Positions 48,440 to 59,818 of a stretch of 64,000 nt of DNA are shown here, piece by piece (position 1 is the first letter of the stretch; each line of letters begins with the position of its first letter). The stretch is from Ananas comosus (lineage: Eukaryota > Streptophyta > Magnoliopsida > Poales > Bromeliaceae). Under the pieces are notes generated by a model that saw nothing but the letters and a program-made list of their open reading frames with translations, was not told the origin of the DNA and did not search any database. The DNA is taken from positions 6,763,474 through 6,827,473 of the forward strand of contig NC_033638.1 in the NCBI RefSeq assembly GCF_001540865.1. Direction: 5' to 3'. A program made the translations under genes and the position numbers.

Positions 48440-48990
48440 TTACTATGAGTCTGACTACTATACTCTTATGAGTACGATCGCCCTCGTATTCATAAGCCGT
48501 TTTCGATGATAGAGCTTCCGAATCGACGATTCATACCGTTAAACATTATCTAGAGCATTTAAAACTTCTAGAAATCAAATTTCATAATTTTTCGACATCA
48601 TTTACCTTATGATCAAAAGCTCACAAAATTGACAATTTTTAACGGCCGGTATGGGACACTTGCTAGTTTAACGGTGTAAAAGAATTGGAATAGTTTGAAT
48701 TTTTGATAGAAAATTCTATTCACTACCTAGATAAAGATCAATAACACCAATCTTAAATTGAATGATCCAATCATCCATTTTTAGGATATCGTTCGATTTT
48801 GACTGTTCATTTTATGCCTGTTTGATGGACTTTATTATGATTTCAAAAAATTGAGAATTTTATTTTTTAGAAGTTTGAAATACTCTAGATCATATTTAAC
48901 GGAGTGGATCGTCGATTTGGAAGCCCCCTTATCGAAAACAACTTATGAGTACGAAGGGCTCTATACTCATAAGAGTATAGTAGCCCTACT
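48440..48990. mobile_element. MITE family A, copy 4
   Basis: The left end GACTACTATACTCTTATGAG and the right end CTCATAAGAGTATAGTAGCC are inverted. Just inside are the hairpin arms CTTATGAGTACGA / TCGTATTCATAAG. The core has TTTTTCGACATCATTTACC and two AACGGTGTA/AACGGAGTG blocks. Confidence 0.8.
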
Positions 48991-50560
48991 CCTTTACTAT
49001 ATCCTCAGCTTGAAGTTTTCCCTTTTCTTATTTTATTTTTTCTTTAGAACTCTATATTTTTATATAAGATCTGGTCCTATATAAATCCACCCTTTTCTCA
49101 AAATTAATTAGACAATTATTTTGGATGACCGTGGACAAAGCTTTGTGCCATCTAGTTAGTATTGGTTTCATTAATTACAGTTCAACGGAGGAACTCCTCA
49201 TTGTAAAGATTATATGCTTGTTTATGATGCAACTTTTGATGCTTCTGATGGTTATGATACTACTTCATTGGCTTTATCAACATTTTAATTCTTCTGTTCA
49301 GTGTATTAACTAATGAGTTGTAAAGTATTCAATGAACACAGGGTGGACTGCCAGATTCTTGACCATAAACATTTGATTGTGTGCTACAGAATAGAAATAT
49401 TGTTTTTTAAGATGAAGAACAACCCTGATAACTTGTTGAATGTTTCAGGGATCCACATGTAGACATAGATCATATCGAGTTTCCATGAGGACTCTGCTAT
49501 GAAACCTTTAAGGAAAGTGGAGAAAAATGACATCGTTTACTCCATTAATATTGCCTGTATTTTTTCTTGCTCTGAAATGAAGTTTTTCGTTGATTGTTAC
49601 CTAATGAATAGTTGTATATTCAAGTCTTCTCTAATGGTTCCTAAGTCTTGTTGTTGCCTCAGGCCTAAGAATGATTTTGGCTTTTGATTCCAGAAAACTT
49701 AGAAAGTGTTGACAAGCAGCTTCAGTACAGTGGATATGTTTATAATAATTGAGAATAAACTGTCTCTGTTTTATCATTTTACCTGAATATCTAGTCAAGT
49801 TTTTCACTCACATTGCACACACAATAGACATCATAATAATTGTAGAATAATGTAGGTTAAGCATCATTTTTCACCAGAAAGGAACCAAGAATGTTTACAC
49901 ATGCATGCTGTTCGAGATTCTTTTGGTATATATCTGAATAATCATAGTTGATATTTGTTTGAATTTCTTTTACGGAACAAACAATTATACTTGCAGTTGC
50001 AAAAGAATAAGTAGTTCATGAAGTATGTCAAAACAATTTGCCCTGTCATCTTCTTGCCGAGGGATAGCATTGATATCTATATCTTGTGTCTGACCCTATA
50101 TGAATCAGATGTACATAATATAATTATGATCTGCGATTTACATAATTTTGCCAGGACTATAGCTAATTTTGTGGGCCTTAAGAAATCTATCACTTTAACT
50201 GGAATTAAATAAGGGCAGAATGTATGGAAGTACCTGAACAATCCCGATTTTATGGCTTTCTTCCTGAACTGTTCATTTAAAATTCGATCCTTGAACTTCG
50301 TCATATACTGGAACTCCATTCCTAGCCGCTAAAAAAAAGAAAAAAAGAAAAGAATCTGAGAACACTTGCCTTTTTCTTTATAATATGACCTTTTTATTTC
50401 TGTTTGAACTACTGAAACAAGGAACTCATTTTACAGGATCAAGGGTAAAATGGTCATTTTAAAAAAAACTCGGATTCTTTGATAGTGAAGGATGAACTTG
50501 CAATATATGAGAATAATTGGAGACTAAATTGCATAACTTGTTTGCTCAGAACTTGACCCT
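48991..50560. other. No recognisable gene
   Basis: Less repetitive than the flanks. Short open segments and exon-like pieces occur (for example near 49440-49690, after TTTCAG) but I cannot assemble a gene. It may be the 3' part of a transcript starting near 47.2 kb. Confidence 0.35.
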
Positions 50561-50574
50561 CTCACAGCAGATTC

Positions 50575-50645
50575 TTCCCCCTGAAACCCTAGCCCCTCTT
50601 ATGTTCTTCGTGTATAAGTTTACCGTCGCAAATCTCGATTATTAA
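50575..50645 (+). other. BUD31: BUD31 5'UTR exon and promoter-proximal region
   Basis: CTGAAACCCTAGCCCC (telo-box-like) lies at 50580-50595. A leader exon probably ends near TATTAAG|GTTTTC at 50645. The next acceptor is AATGTGGCAG at about 51552, before the leader of the start-codon exon. Approximate. Confidence 0.4.
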
Positions 50646-51601
50646 GGTTTTCTTAGCTTCAAATCACTCAACAAGTCTTATCCTTCAATTTTTATCTATC
50701 TTGCACTACTGATGCGGTTCTTCGATGCGGTGCATTTACTTGCTTCTTTCGCTTGGATTGCTGCTTGCGATTCTGCAAAATAAATTCTTTCCATGCCTTG
50801 AGTTATGCTTATTAGTCATTTAGACTTGTTTCGTTCAAATTTAAGCAACCAAGTTCGCGTCATGCTGGGATTGATTTTATGTGTTTTATTACCCGGCTTT
50901 TAGGAAAACATACTCCCTCCAAAATAGTTTGGCTCATCTATGCCACATTCATCTGTTTATTTGTCTCTGTTCCGCATTGCATTTAGTTCGTCGAAAGTGA
51001 GTCCTCTTAGGTTTAATGCTCTTCTTCGGAACCTATCTCCACTGTAAGTTCTATCATTGTTTGCTTGCTTATCTATATTAATATTCTTTTTTGGAAAGTG
51101 GAGGAGAAAAGAATGATTTATTATAAATAAATTGGATTTAAAACCTTCCCAAGTTCAAAGAATGATAGAGTTTTAGAAGTCCAGTTGGTAAGTGTAATAA
51201 AATTTTGGCATCCTAGAATTTTCACCAAATTTTCTCTTTTTATGTAATTTTCCTTTTTTATTTTCATGCAACATATTCCTTGCCTGTTAAACTGCCACTG
51301 CTTAGCTATCTATGTTTCAGCAAACATTTGAAAAATTGGAAAGAACGTAGAATGTATTTTAACCCATGTACTAACGTGCAACTAAGTTTGATGGAAAAAG
51401 AAAGGAAAAGCATTTACTCCATGACTTGAGATGTGCCGTCGTGGGCAATAACAGCAACAATTTGCATCAGAAGTGATCTGGAATAACACTTGTTCTCATA
51501 CAATAAGCAAAACTCTTAATATAGCTTTTGTGTTGCTTGTCAATGTGGCAGCATTTGCTATCTGAAAATCTGAGGAGGGAAGCACTTGTCCTCTAAGCAC
51601 C

Positions 51602-52560
51602 ATGCCTAAGATAAAGACGAGCAGGGTGAAATATCCAGAAGGATGGGAGCTTATTGAGCCTACGCTTCGTGAATTAGAAGCAAAAATGAGAGAAGGTCAG
51701 TGATTTCATCTATTTACTTCCCTTATACAAAACTTATACAAAAAGACCATGTTTTCGATGCTTATCTGTATGTTATTCTGAGCAGCTGAAAATGATCCAC
51801 ATGATGGGAAGAGAAAATGCGAAGCACTTTGGCCTATATTTCGAATTGCACATCAGAAGAGCCGTTACATATATGACCTTTACCATAGGAGGAAGGAGAT
51901 ATCAAAGGAATTGTATGAATTCTGCCTCGATCAGGGCTATGCAGACCGTAATCTAATCGCAAAATGGAAAAAAGTAAGCATCTTAGTCTATTTCTAAATC
52001 ATCCTTAAGATTTTTTTTTAACCCGTCTTTTTATATTTTCGAAGTTTTGTACTTCTCAGATGTCAACAATCAACCTGCGGTGAACTTCTTGAGAGAACGT
52101 GTTTCTTTACTTACATTATGCCCTTTTATTGCTTGATTAATGCATATATATAAATATGCAAATTATATTGAAAAGAAAAAAAAATCTTTGTTGTGCTTCT
52201 AGCAAGTAGTTTTATATTGCAATACTGCTACTCTTTGTTGATGTATAATATTGGTGTCACGCAATTCCTTCAGTTTTCTCTTCATTTTTCATCAAACTTA
52301 ATTCTTTTTTTAGTTGTGCTTTATTGCTGTCATCTGAATTGCCTGTTTTGTTTTGTTGTTACTTTACATCATCTGATAATTCTTGTTCTCTTAACCATAT
52401 ACAGCCGGGCTACGAGCGCCTTTGCTGCCTTCGCTGCATGCAGACGCGAGATCACAACTTTGCGACCACGTGTGTCTGTAGGGTTCCTAAACATCTCAGG
52501 GAAGAAAAAGTTATTGAATGCGTTCATTGTGGATGTGGAGGATGTGCTAGTGGTGACTAA
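51602..52560 (+). CDS. BUD31: BUD31 homologue (G10 splicing factor)
   Basis: Complete three-exon gene, 51602-51695, 51786-51973 and 52405-52560, encoding 145 residues, the usual length for plant BUD31. BUD31 is a nuclear spliceosome component found in the activated (Bact) complex. The protein begins [20 protein letters not shown], contains [20 protein letters not shown] and [20 protein letters not shown], and ends with the cysteine cluster [24 protein letters not shown] and [15 protein letters not shown] that binds zinc. All introns are GT-AG and the phases agree. The family is usually single or low copy and highly conserved, so identification is firm. Confidence 0.97.
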
Positions 52561-54035
52561 GTACTGTACTAAAATCACATTTATTATGTTTCTGCATCTC
52601 TTTGTTGTCTGGATAGCCATTATCTAATGCTTATTTTGTGATACTTTTATGTGTTGGTGATATTCGTTATGGATAGCCAATATTATTAATTTATTATTTA
52701 TAATTAATTATTAATAATTATTATTATTTGTAATTAATTTATTATTTATTTTTAAGTAATATTTAGATGTTAATTAATTACATAATATAATTTTAATTTT
52801 AAATTACAACTTTTATTTCTCTTGTTCCAATCTAACCATCCAAACACTGTTTATTTTATTTTTAGGAACAATCCAATTTTCATCCAAACGTAAAATTGGT
52901 CTAGTTCTTGCTTATATCTGAACTTGTATCTATTCTTGAAACTAGCAGTTCTTTTTTATACCCGAACCAAACGCAACCTAAGTGACTTTGTAGACTGGAT
53001 GCATTGTTAATTTTCTCTAAAATAGTGCAACGTTCTTCTGGAACAGTACAATATTATCCTAAAACAGTGCAAATTCATCATTTTTTTCTTTTCTCTCTGA
53101 TTCTTCATTTTTTTTATAGAAAAAATTATTTTTTTATATTTTATTCTTTATTATTATTATTTTTTTACTTTCTACATATTTTTTTTATTGGCTCCACTCT
53201 CACCCGCACTCGCTCCAAATCTTCCATTTCCGGTGTCTGTGCCTACACCGGCGAAGGCAGAGGAAGAGGATGCAGCGCTTTTCTCGTTACCGTCGGTGGA
53301 GGATCGCAGAGGCGGTAGATGGGGGTCGAAGAGAAAAAAAAAATGAGAGAACTAAAGAAGAGGAAGAAGACGTGATGCTGCCCTCTTTACTATTGTAAAG
53401 AGCCGGGGAGGCAGTGGAGGAGGGTCGGAGAGAAAAAAAAAAAAGATGAGTGTCGAGGTGCGGCCTTGGCAGTGTCGGAGGCGAGGAAGGCTGAAGGATG
53501 GTGCACAGGCGAGGGCGAGAGTGCGCGGGACAGAGACAAGGCAGGCCGCCTTCGCCTCCGCCTCCGCCTCCGCCGCCCTCTTCGGAGATAAAGAAGAAAA
53601 AAACGCCGCCCTCTTCGGAGAGAGAAGAAAAAAACGAGAGAAAAAAAAAGGAGAATGTAAAAGGGAATAAGTGTATTTTGGTCGGTTTTTTAAAAATTCG
53701 ATCAAAACCTGCAAAATTCAAAAAGACGCCTTACTTTTGCAAAATGTTAAAACTAACGTATTTTTTATGCAAATTGGCCTTTCTCTTTTTATATGAACCA
53801 TAATGTTTATGAGCTTACCATTTATTAGTTAGGTGATTGGGTTTGGGACCAATTAATATATTTTTCACTTTTCTCTCTTTGTTATGGCTTAAGATGTTTT
53901 GGATTTTATTTTCTTTATTCGCTTAAAAGTTTTGTATGGGATCGTGCTTTGGACTTGCCCAAAACCTCATCGAATGTAATCAAGCTTATCTAAAATGAAT
54001 GCTTACGATCTTTTTCTTAATATATATATATATAG
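52561..54035. other. BUD31 3' flank and unassigned repeat
   Basis: AT-rich sequence to about 53100, then a GC-richer block (53200-53660) with repeated GTCGGAG...AGAAAAAAAAAA(A)TGAG and GCCGCCCTCTTCGGAGA words and a CGCCTC repeat at 53550-53575. There is no coherent gene on either strand; it may be part of a non-autonomous element. Confidence 0.45.
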
Positions 54036-54720
54036 AGAGAGAGAGAATTCAATTACTATACTCTTATAAATACGATTGTCTTCATACTTATAAATCGTTT
54101 TTGATGATAGAGATTCCGAATTGAGGATTCTTACTATTAAAATCATTCAGAGCATTTGAAACTTGTAGAAACTAAATTTTATAATTTTTCGACATTATAT
54201 ACATTGTGATCAAAAGATCTTAAAATTGACAATTTTTAACGGCTGGTATAAAATCCTTACCAGTTTAACGGTGTAGAAAAATCATAATCAGTTAAATTTT
54301 AGATAAAACATTCTATTCATTATCTAGATAAAATTCAATAACTCCAGTCATTCATTTTTAAGATGTCGTTTAATTTTGATAATTCATTTATTCCCGCTTG
54401 ATTGACTTTATTATAATTTTAAAAAATTATGAAATTTATTTTTTATAAGCTCTAAGACTTCGTTTGGGATTACGAAAATATTGTGTTATTTGTGGTAAGA
54501 AAGAACGTTAAAAAAATATCCTGTTTGTTTCCGTACGTAATATTGTATTCCACATATCGCGATGAGTCAGTTACGATATATATATTTTCTACGGTTCTAT
54601 CGAAAAATACAGAAGTATATTTCTATATGCTTTTATCCTAACTCTATTTTATTTAATAGCGTTAGATGAGCTCCAATACCAAACTAAACTAAATCATATT
54701 TAACGGTACGAATAATTGAT
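54036..54720. mobile_element. MITE family A, copy 5, interrupted
   Basis: The left end TTACTATACTCTTATAAATACGATTG and core (TTTTTCGACATTATATAC, AACGGTGTAGAAAAATC) match the family. About 200 bp (54450-54660, starting ACTTCGTTTGGGATTAC) appears inserted before the remaining right core AATCATATTTAACGGTACGA. The right hairpin end is missing. Confidence 0.65.
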
Positions 54721-54771
54721 TCAAAAGTCGAATCATTAACTCTCTCATATATATATAAAGCCAAACATCAA

Positions 54772-56151
54772 TTAATTATTTGCATCATGAGAGCAATCAT
54801 GCGGAGCAAATGATAAGACATTATGTACTGTATCATATCTCATCCAAGTGTTGAGCTGTTGTCGAGCCCCGAGAACGCTGTGTCTATTGCTCGAGAGCAG
54901 CGCAAGGCAAAAGATGTCTCTCTCTTGATTTGCAACGAACAAATATTGCCACCTTATGTTGTACTGCGCGCCGCCTTCGAGGTGAAGTGTCATCGACGGC
55001 ATGTAGCGATCGACGCCCTCTACTGTTTTATAGCAAACACTGAAGGGCGAGCTCTCATTTTTCACCGGTTCGAGATTATGATGGCGGAAGTAGTCCTTCA
55101 CGACGTTTATCACGTGGTCAAAGGCGGGGGCGATCAGATGCGTCGTGCGCGCTCCTGTATCCACGAAGCAACCGCCGGTCCTATCATGCCGACGCTCGAA
55201 AGTTCCGTTAGGGAATCCCAGGCGCCGACCGTTCAAGCTAATGTCGTCCAAACCGATGAAGTGATGGCCGTCGTCGTTGAGATATGTTAAGATTTTCGTA
55301 GTTTGGTATGCTTCTCGAGGAAGCTTAATGTCGCTCCCGAACCGCAAGAAAGTAGAGGTGTTGGCCGCGGTGGGAGGGACGAGGCAATAGGAGAAGCGAC
55401 CGTTCGCGAGGTTTGCCAATTGCCTCACCATTGATGTGGGGTTGAGGTTCATCCCGAAGATGCCGGCCGGATTGCCGTTGAAATTGACGTGACTCGAGTG
55501 CGTGCAACCAAAGGCCAAATTTGGGACCGTCGTGGACCGGCCGACTTGCGCATTTTGGAAAACGAAGGTCTCCCTTGAAAGGACGCCGCTAGCAAAATAC
55601 GTATTGTCGCCATAACGAATAGCGTACTCGCACCGATCGTTGACGCACCGATACATCGGTGGCTTGCATAACGGATCACTACAGCCGACTATACGGTAAG
55701 TCGGGGACAATGTTGGGTTGAAGATGGGTGCAGATTGTGGGAAACATGTATGGCAAGGCAAGCACTGAGTCCAAGTGAGTCCCGAGCCGGTGTCGAGCAG
55801 GAGGTAGTAGGAATGCATGCCGTCACCGGTGCCAATACTAACTGCAACCATGAATGTGGCCGGCGGTTTTAAGAGTAGAGGGGGGCGTATGGTGGTGAGA
55901 TTGGCTCCAAACAATATCTGCGATTCAAGCCAGAGGACATAGGACTTGGAGAGGTCCACGGAACGTCGGATCCGTTGAGATTCGGTGAGTTTTGGGTCGT
56001 AGAATGGGGATCGCTTCGAGTCGACGTCGATGAGCTCGACGCTGAAGCCTCTCCCTTTGGGTAGAGCTGCAGAAGTTGTGAGAAGAGGAAAGATGCATAA
56101 GAGAGCAGCAGGCAGAAGAACAGGGTGTTGTAGATAGATTTTCTGGGCCAT
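54772..56151 (-). CDS. Nepenthesin-like aspartic protease (A1B), intact
   Basis: Intronless gene of 459 residues. A secretion signal (roughly 1-28, VLLPAALLCIFPLLTTSAA) and a propeptide precede the protease. The first catalytic motif is LLLDTGSGLTWTQC with Asp120; the second is CFVDTGARTTHL with Asp331, where DTG-Ala replaces the usual DSG-Thr/DTG-Thr. The Cys-rich nepenthesin-type insertion follows the first motif (CLPCHTCFPQ, GCSDPLCKPP, CVNDRCEYAIRYGD). The flap region and FGCTHSSH, GIFGM, FSYCL blocks are present. Members act as secreted or plastid proteases in defence and development; the substrate is unknown. It is divergently placed relative to the related copy at 58069. The Ala after the second DTG may alter activity. 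Confidence 0.93.
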   Translation of the reverse strand: MAQKIYLQHPVLLPAALLCIFPLLTTSAALPKGRGFSVELIDVDSKRSPFYDPKLTESQRIRRSVDLSKSYVLWLESQILFGANLTTIRPPLLLKPPATFMVAVSIGTGDGMHSYYLLLDTGSGLTWTQCLPCHTCFPQSAPIFNPTLSPTYRIVGCSDPLCKPPMYRCVNDRCEYAIRYGDNTYFASGVLSRETFVFQNAQVGRSTTVPNLAFGCTHSSHVNFNGNPAGIFGMNLNPTSMVRQLANLANGRFSYCLVPPTAANTSTFLRFGSDIKLPREAYQTTKILTYLNDDGHHFIGLDDISLNGRRLGFPNGTFERRHDRTGGCFVDTGARTTHLIAPAFDHVINVVKDYFRHHNLEPVKNESSPFSVCYKTVEGVDRYMPSMTLHLEGGAQYNIRWQYLFVANQERDIFCLALLSSNRHSVLGARQQLNTWMRYDTVHNVLSFAPHDCSHDANN

Positions 56152-56311
56152 GGTGGCCTAGAATGATAAACTTTGCTGATGATTGGGAGGTTTGAAGTTG
56201 CTCTTAATGTAATGAAGAAGGTGGTTTCAGACAAACAAAAGCTTGGCACCAGGTGGACATTTTTGGATTTTGAAAGATACACTGCAATATGTGACCAATG
56301 TGAAGGAACAC

Positions 56312-56320
56312 TTTATAGAT
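56312..56320 (-). promoter_or_regulatory. TATA box of the intact aspartic protease
   Basis: On the minus strand ATCTATAAAG lies about 160 bases upstream of the ATG. Confidence 0.45.
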
Positions 56321-56881
56321 AAAAGGAATATATCCACAAGCAACCTTTTTATTTACCTAAAAAAGGAAACTACTGATATTCCATAAAATTTGGTTTATGT
56401 TATTTTCAAATATTTTTTGAACATTGCTAACAGTTTCTACTGTCAAATCAAATAAATTAATATTATATTTTTTCACTGTACCTAACATAATTTTTTCATA
56501 ATCATATCCTTACCAATATATCTTCAATTAATAAAGTGGTGACTATTTTGATGGTTTATATGGCAAAGAATTGCAGCAAGAAGAGAATATATATTTAGTG
56601 AATTATCTATATAAATATATGAATCCTCAGTTTGCTTTAACCCTTGAATGAAAAATTATAGGATTAGAATGATATTAGTGCTTTAGTATTGAGTGGTCCT
56701 TTTAGAGTTAAGTGGTTCATACTGGATTATAATATTTAATCCAATGTTTAGAAATAATGAAAGGAATTGATCCAAAAGTTAAAAATTTGATAGTAAAAAA
56801 GATCTTTTGCTATCAATAATATTCTAGCTCAAAACTCTCTCTCTCTCCCTTTCTCTCTCTCTCTATATATATATAAAATAA
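56321..56881. other. Upstream region of the protease, AT-rich
   Basis: No gene. It ends with CT-rich sequence at 56836-56865 and a (TA) tract before the candidate Helitron. Confidence 0.4.
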
Positions 56882-57819
56882 TCTATCTATATTATATTAT
56901 AGATATATTATTCCTCAATCCTGAGACACGTGGCAGAGGTAGCGCGAACAAGAGCGGGAGCGGGAGCGGGGGCAGGGGCGGGGGCGGGGCGCGGGCGCCT
57001 ACGGACGCGCTCGAAGGGTGGGCCCCGTGCGGGTGGGGCCCAGCAAGGGGAGATCGAAGGGATTTTTTTTTCCCCTCTCTCTTAAAATTTTTTTCCTTTT
57101 CATATACAGAAAAAAAAAAATAATTTTTTGAAATTTCAATCTACTTTGTTATTTTTTATTATAAAATTTAAAATATATAAATAAATTGTTAAATAGTTTA
57201 GACTGTTGATATTAAATATAAATATTAATTTTATAATATTGAGAATTCAGATATGAATTGTACATTAAAAAATAAAAGAAAAGATTGATGGAGTTTACAT
57301 TAATTTTATATTTTACGAAAGTTAGTTGCGAGAATCACATAAAATATACTAACTAAAATATTAGTACGCACTAGATGCAATCAAAAATTTTTCTTCTCAT
57401 TTCACTGACTAATGGGGGACTATCATACCTACTAAAAATTTTGGATGTGCTCATTGCACTATTTATCTCTTAGACACGTGGCTATATTTGGAATAATTAG
57501 CATGAGGTAATTTCATTTGTACCCCTCAAAAGATTAGAAATATCATAGATAACCTTATAAAATTAGTAATATCAAAGCAAACAAAAGAGAATAAGATGAG
57601 AAAATATTTAATAAAGTTGAAGAATTATTTCAAAATAGCTTATTAATTGTTGATAGAGATTCTTATATTTTTTATGTTAGGGAAGATAGATGCATTTATT
57701 TAAAATTGTTCTGTAATTTGTCCATAACATTCTATAATTATTCTGAAATTGATTTTTATAATAAATTTTAAAGATTGAATTTTAAAATAACTACCCATAT
57801 TATCGCGCGGATTTACTAG
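56882..57819 (+). mobile_element. Candidate Helitron
   Basis: The 5' end TCTATCTATATTATATTATAG (56883 onward) resembles the TC-plus-AT start of plant Helitrons. The 3' end CATATTATCGCGCGGATTTACTAG|T stops at 57819, with the same TCGCGCGGATT core as the end at 28871. The 5' part is GC-rich with a G-run cluster (56955-56989). Confidence 0.45.
56955..56989 (+). repeat. G-rich tract with G-quadruplex potential
   Basis: GGGAGCGGGAGCGGGGGC then GGGGCGGGGGCGGGG: six runs of at least three G with loops of one to three bases. Confidence 0.75.
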
Positions 57820-57849
57820 TATATATATAAGGAGAGAGTAGGGAGATTT

Positions 57850-57950
57850 GGAGGGGTCCCCTAAAACCCTCCTTTAATGTAGTTAAATTAAATTAAATAG
57901 ACCCCCAAATCCTCCTTTAATGTAGTTAAATAGATTTGCATTGTATTCTA
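57850..57950. repeat. Direct repeat upstream of the TAG-interrupted protease copy
   Basis: CCTCCTTTAATGTAGTTAAA occurs at about 57868 and 57910, with CCCC(T/A)AAA... leaders, a small tandem duplication. Confidence 0.75.
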
Positions 57951-58006
57951 TATCAAATCCAAAATGTCCAATGAGATGAACAGATCAGGTTTTACTTGTA
58001 TACTCA

Positions 58007-58014
58007 CTATATAG
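58007..58014 (+). promoter_or_regulatory. TATA box of the interrupted protease copy
   Basis: CTATATAG is 55-62 bases before the ATG, followed by CCTCAAACCTCATCATACAACAA. The same block (ATAGCCTCAAACCTTGTCATATAACA) lies before the partial copy at the right edge. Confidence 0.6.
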
Positions 58015-58068
58015 CCTCAAACCTCATCATACAACAAAATTTAACAAAACTTAGTATTCTATCTCACT

Positions 58069-59415
58069 ATGTCCCCATTGAACCTACTCATCTACTTCTC
58101 TATTCTTCTCCACTCTTCATATGCACAACTGATCACTGGAGAGAAAGGTTTAAGCCTTGAGCTTATCCACGTCGACTCCAAGCGCTCGCCGTTCTACGAT
58201 GCGAACCTCACCGATTTCCAACGTATCGTTCGCTCGATCGACTATTCTAAGCCTCGCGTTCTCTAGCTGGAGTCGATGATGATCTTCAGAGCCAATCCTA
58301 CCGCCATACGCCCTCCTCTTCGTGCGATTGCACCTGCGATATTCATGGTCGCGATCGGTATCGGCTCTGGCCACGGCTTGCGCAACTACTACCTCCACAT
58401 AGACACCGGCTCGAGCCTCACGTGGACGCAGTGCCTTCCGTGTAGCACGTGTTTCCCTCAATCTGCGCCCATGTTCGATCCCCAATTGTCCCCCACGTAT
58501 CGTGTCGTCGGCTGCGACGACCCCTCATGCAAGCCCCCGCATTACAAATGCGTCAACAATCGTTGCGAGTACCATATCGAATACTACGATGCATCGATCG
58601 ACGGTGTCCTCTCGAGAGAGACCTTTACTTTCCAAGATGCACATTCCAGCCATTCTGTGGATGTTCAAAGCCTCGTCTTTGGTTGCACCCACTCAAGCCG
58701 CATGAACTATCATGGAAACCCTGCAGGGATCTTCGGCATGTCTCAGAATCCTACTTCGACAGTGAAGCAGCTTGCTGCACTCACACATGGCCTGTTCTCT
58801 TACTGCCTTTTCCCGCTGAGTGCCACCCGTGCCAGCTTCCTGCGGTTCGGGCACGACATCAAACCGCCGCGAGGAGGCTTCCGTTCCACAAAGATCTTAG
58901 AGTACAATGACCGCGAAGGCTTTTATTACCTCGATGTGGAGGACCTCAGCGTTAACGGGCGGCGCATGCACTTCGCGAGAAGGACCTTCGCACGCCGGAG
59001 CGACGGGACCGGCGGTTTCATAGTAGATTCGGGGACCGCCGTGACGCAGTTAACTGCCCACGCATTGGATCGGGTGGAGCATGTGATGAAGGATTATTTT
59101 CGCCTCCGGCTCAACCTCCTACCTGTGAATGATTCTAGCTTGCGACTTAGACTCTGTTATAAAATGGTGCAGGGGATTCAGCACCAGTTGCCGACCATGA
59201 CCCTGCACTTTCGAAATGGCGCAAATTACGACCTACGGCGGTCGGCGCTGTTTATGAACTACGCTGAAAAGCGGACCTTCTGCCTCGCGATGATGCCGAG
59301 CGAGAGAATAAGCATACTCAGAGCAAAGCAGTAGCTCAACACTTGGTTCAGATTCGACACAGTACGCAATAATCTAGCCTTTGCTCCGCATGATTGCCTT
59401 AGTGATGCAACTTAA
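58069..59415 (+). pseudogene. Nepenthesin-like aspartic protease with two in-frame TAG codons
   Basis: One continuous frame of 449 codons matches the intact neighbour along its whole length, broken by TAG at 58264-58266 (the position of Trp74 in VLWLES of the neighbour) and TAG at 59332-59334 (the position of Gln in ARQQLNTW). It ends at TAA 59413. There are no frameshifts. Signal peptide (MSPLNLLIYFSILLHSSYAQ), both catalytic motifs HIDTGSSLTWTQC and FIVDSGTAVTQL, and the Cys-rich insertion (CLPCSTCFPQ, CKPPHYKCVNNRCEYH) are intact. Interpretation: a young pseudogene, unless TAG readthrough occurs. A reinitiated product from ATG 58276 would lack the signal peptide. Confidence 0.85.
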
Positions 59416-59548
59416 TTGAATAAGTCTTGTATTTGTTTTTTTTTCAAATTTTCTCAAGTAATAATAACCTGAGTAACAGTGAAAGTTAACTTGGATTTGG
59501 AATAGACAGATGCATTATCATGGGCAATTGGAGCCAAAAAAAATTAGC

Positions 59549-59818
59549 GGGCAATTGCTTATATGCCTATTTATCATCTCCAACTTTTTTTTTCTTTTTT
59601 TTTTTGCTCTTAAGTTAAGGATAAAAAAGATATTTTAATTTTTTTAAACTTTGATAGATATTTAACTCACGTTTAATTCAAGTTAACTTAACAGATGGTA
59701 ACTGTAGGAATATTTTGGAATAGCTGAGGAATATATAAGAAGTATATTGGAAAGAAAAAAAAAGTAAAGATAAATAAAATATTTCTGAAGTTTTGAAGGG
59801 TATATAGGTGATTATCCC
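59549..59818. mobile_element. MITE family C, copy 2
   Basis: The ends GGGCAATTGCTTATATGCC and GGTATATAGGTGATTATCCC are inverted. The interior shares AACTCACGTTTAATTCAAGTTAACTTAAC. Confidence 0.7.

Noticed and set aside
53287..53803. Several overlapping frames on both strands in the GC-richer block
   Set aside because: Products are Ser/Phe/Pro- or Lys-rich low complexity, derived from simple repeats, with no domain or splice structure.
54823..55290. 155-codon plus-strand frame
   Set aside because: It is an antisense shadow of the aspartic protease on the minus strand, which has clear catalytic motifs.
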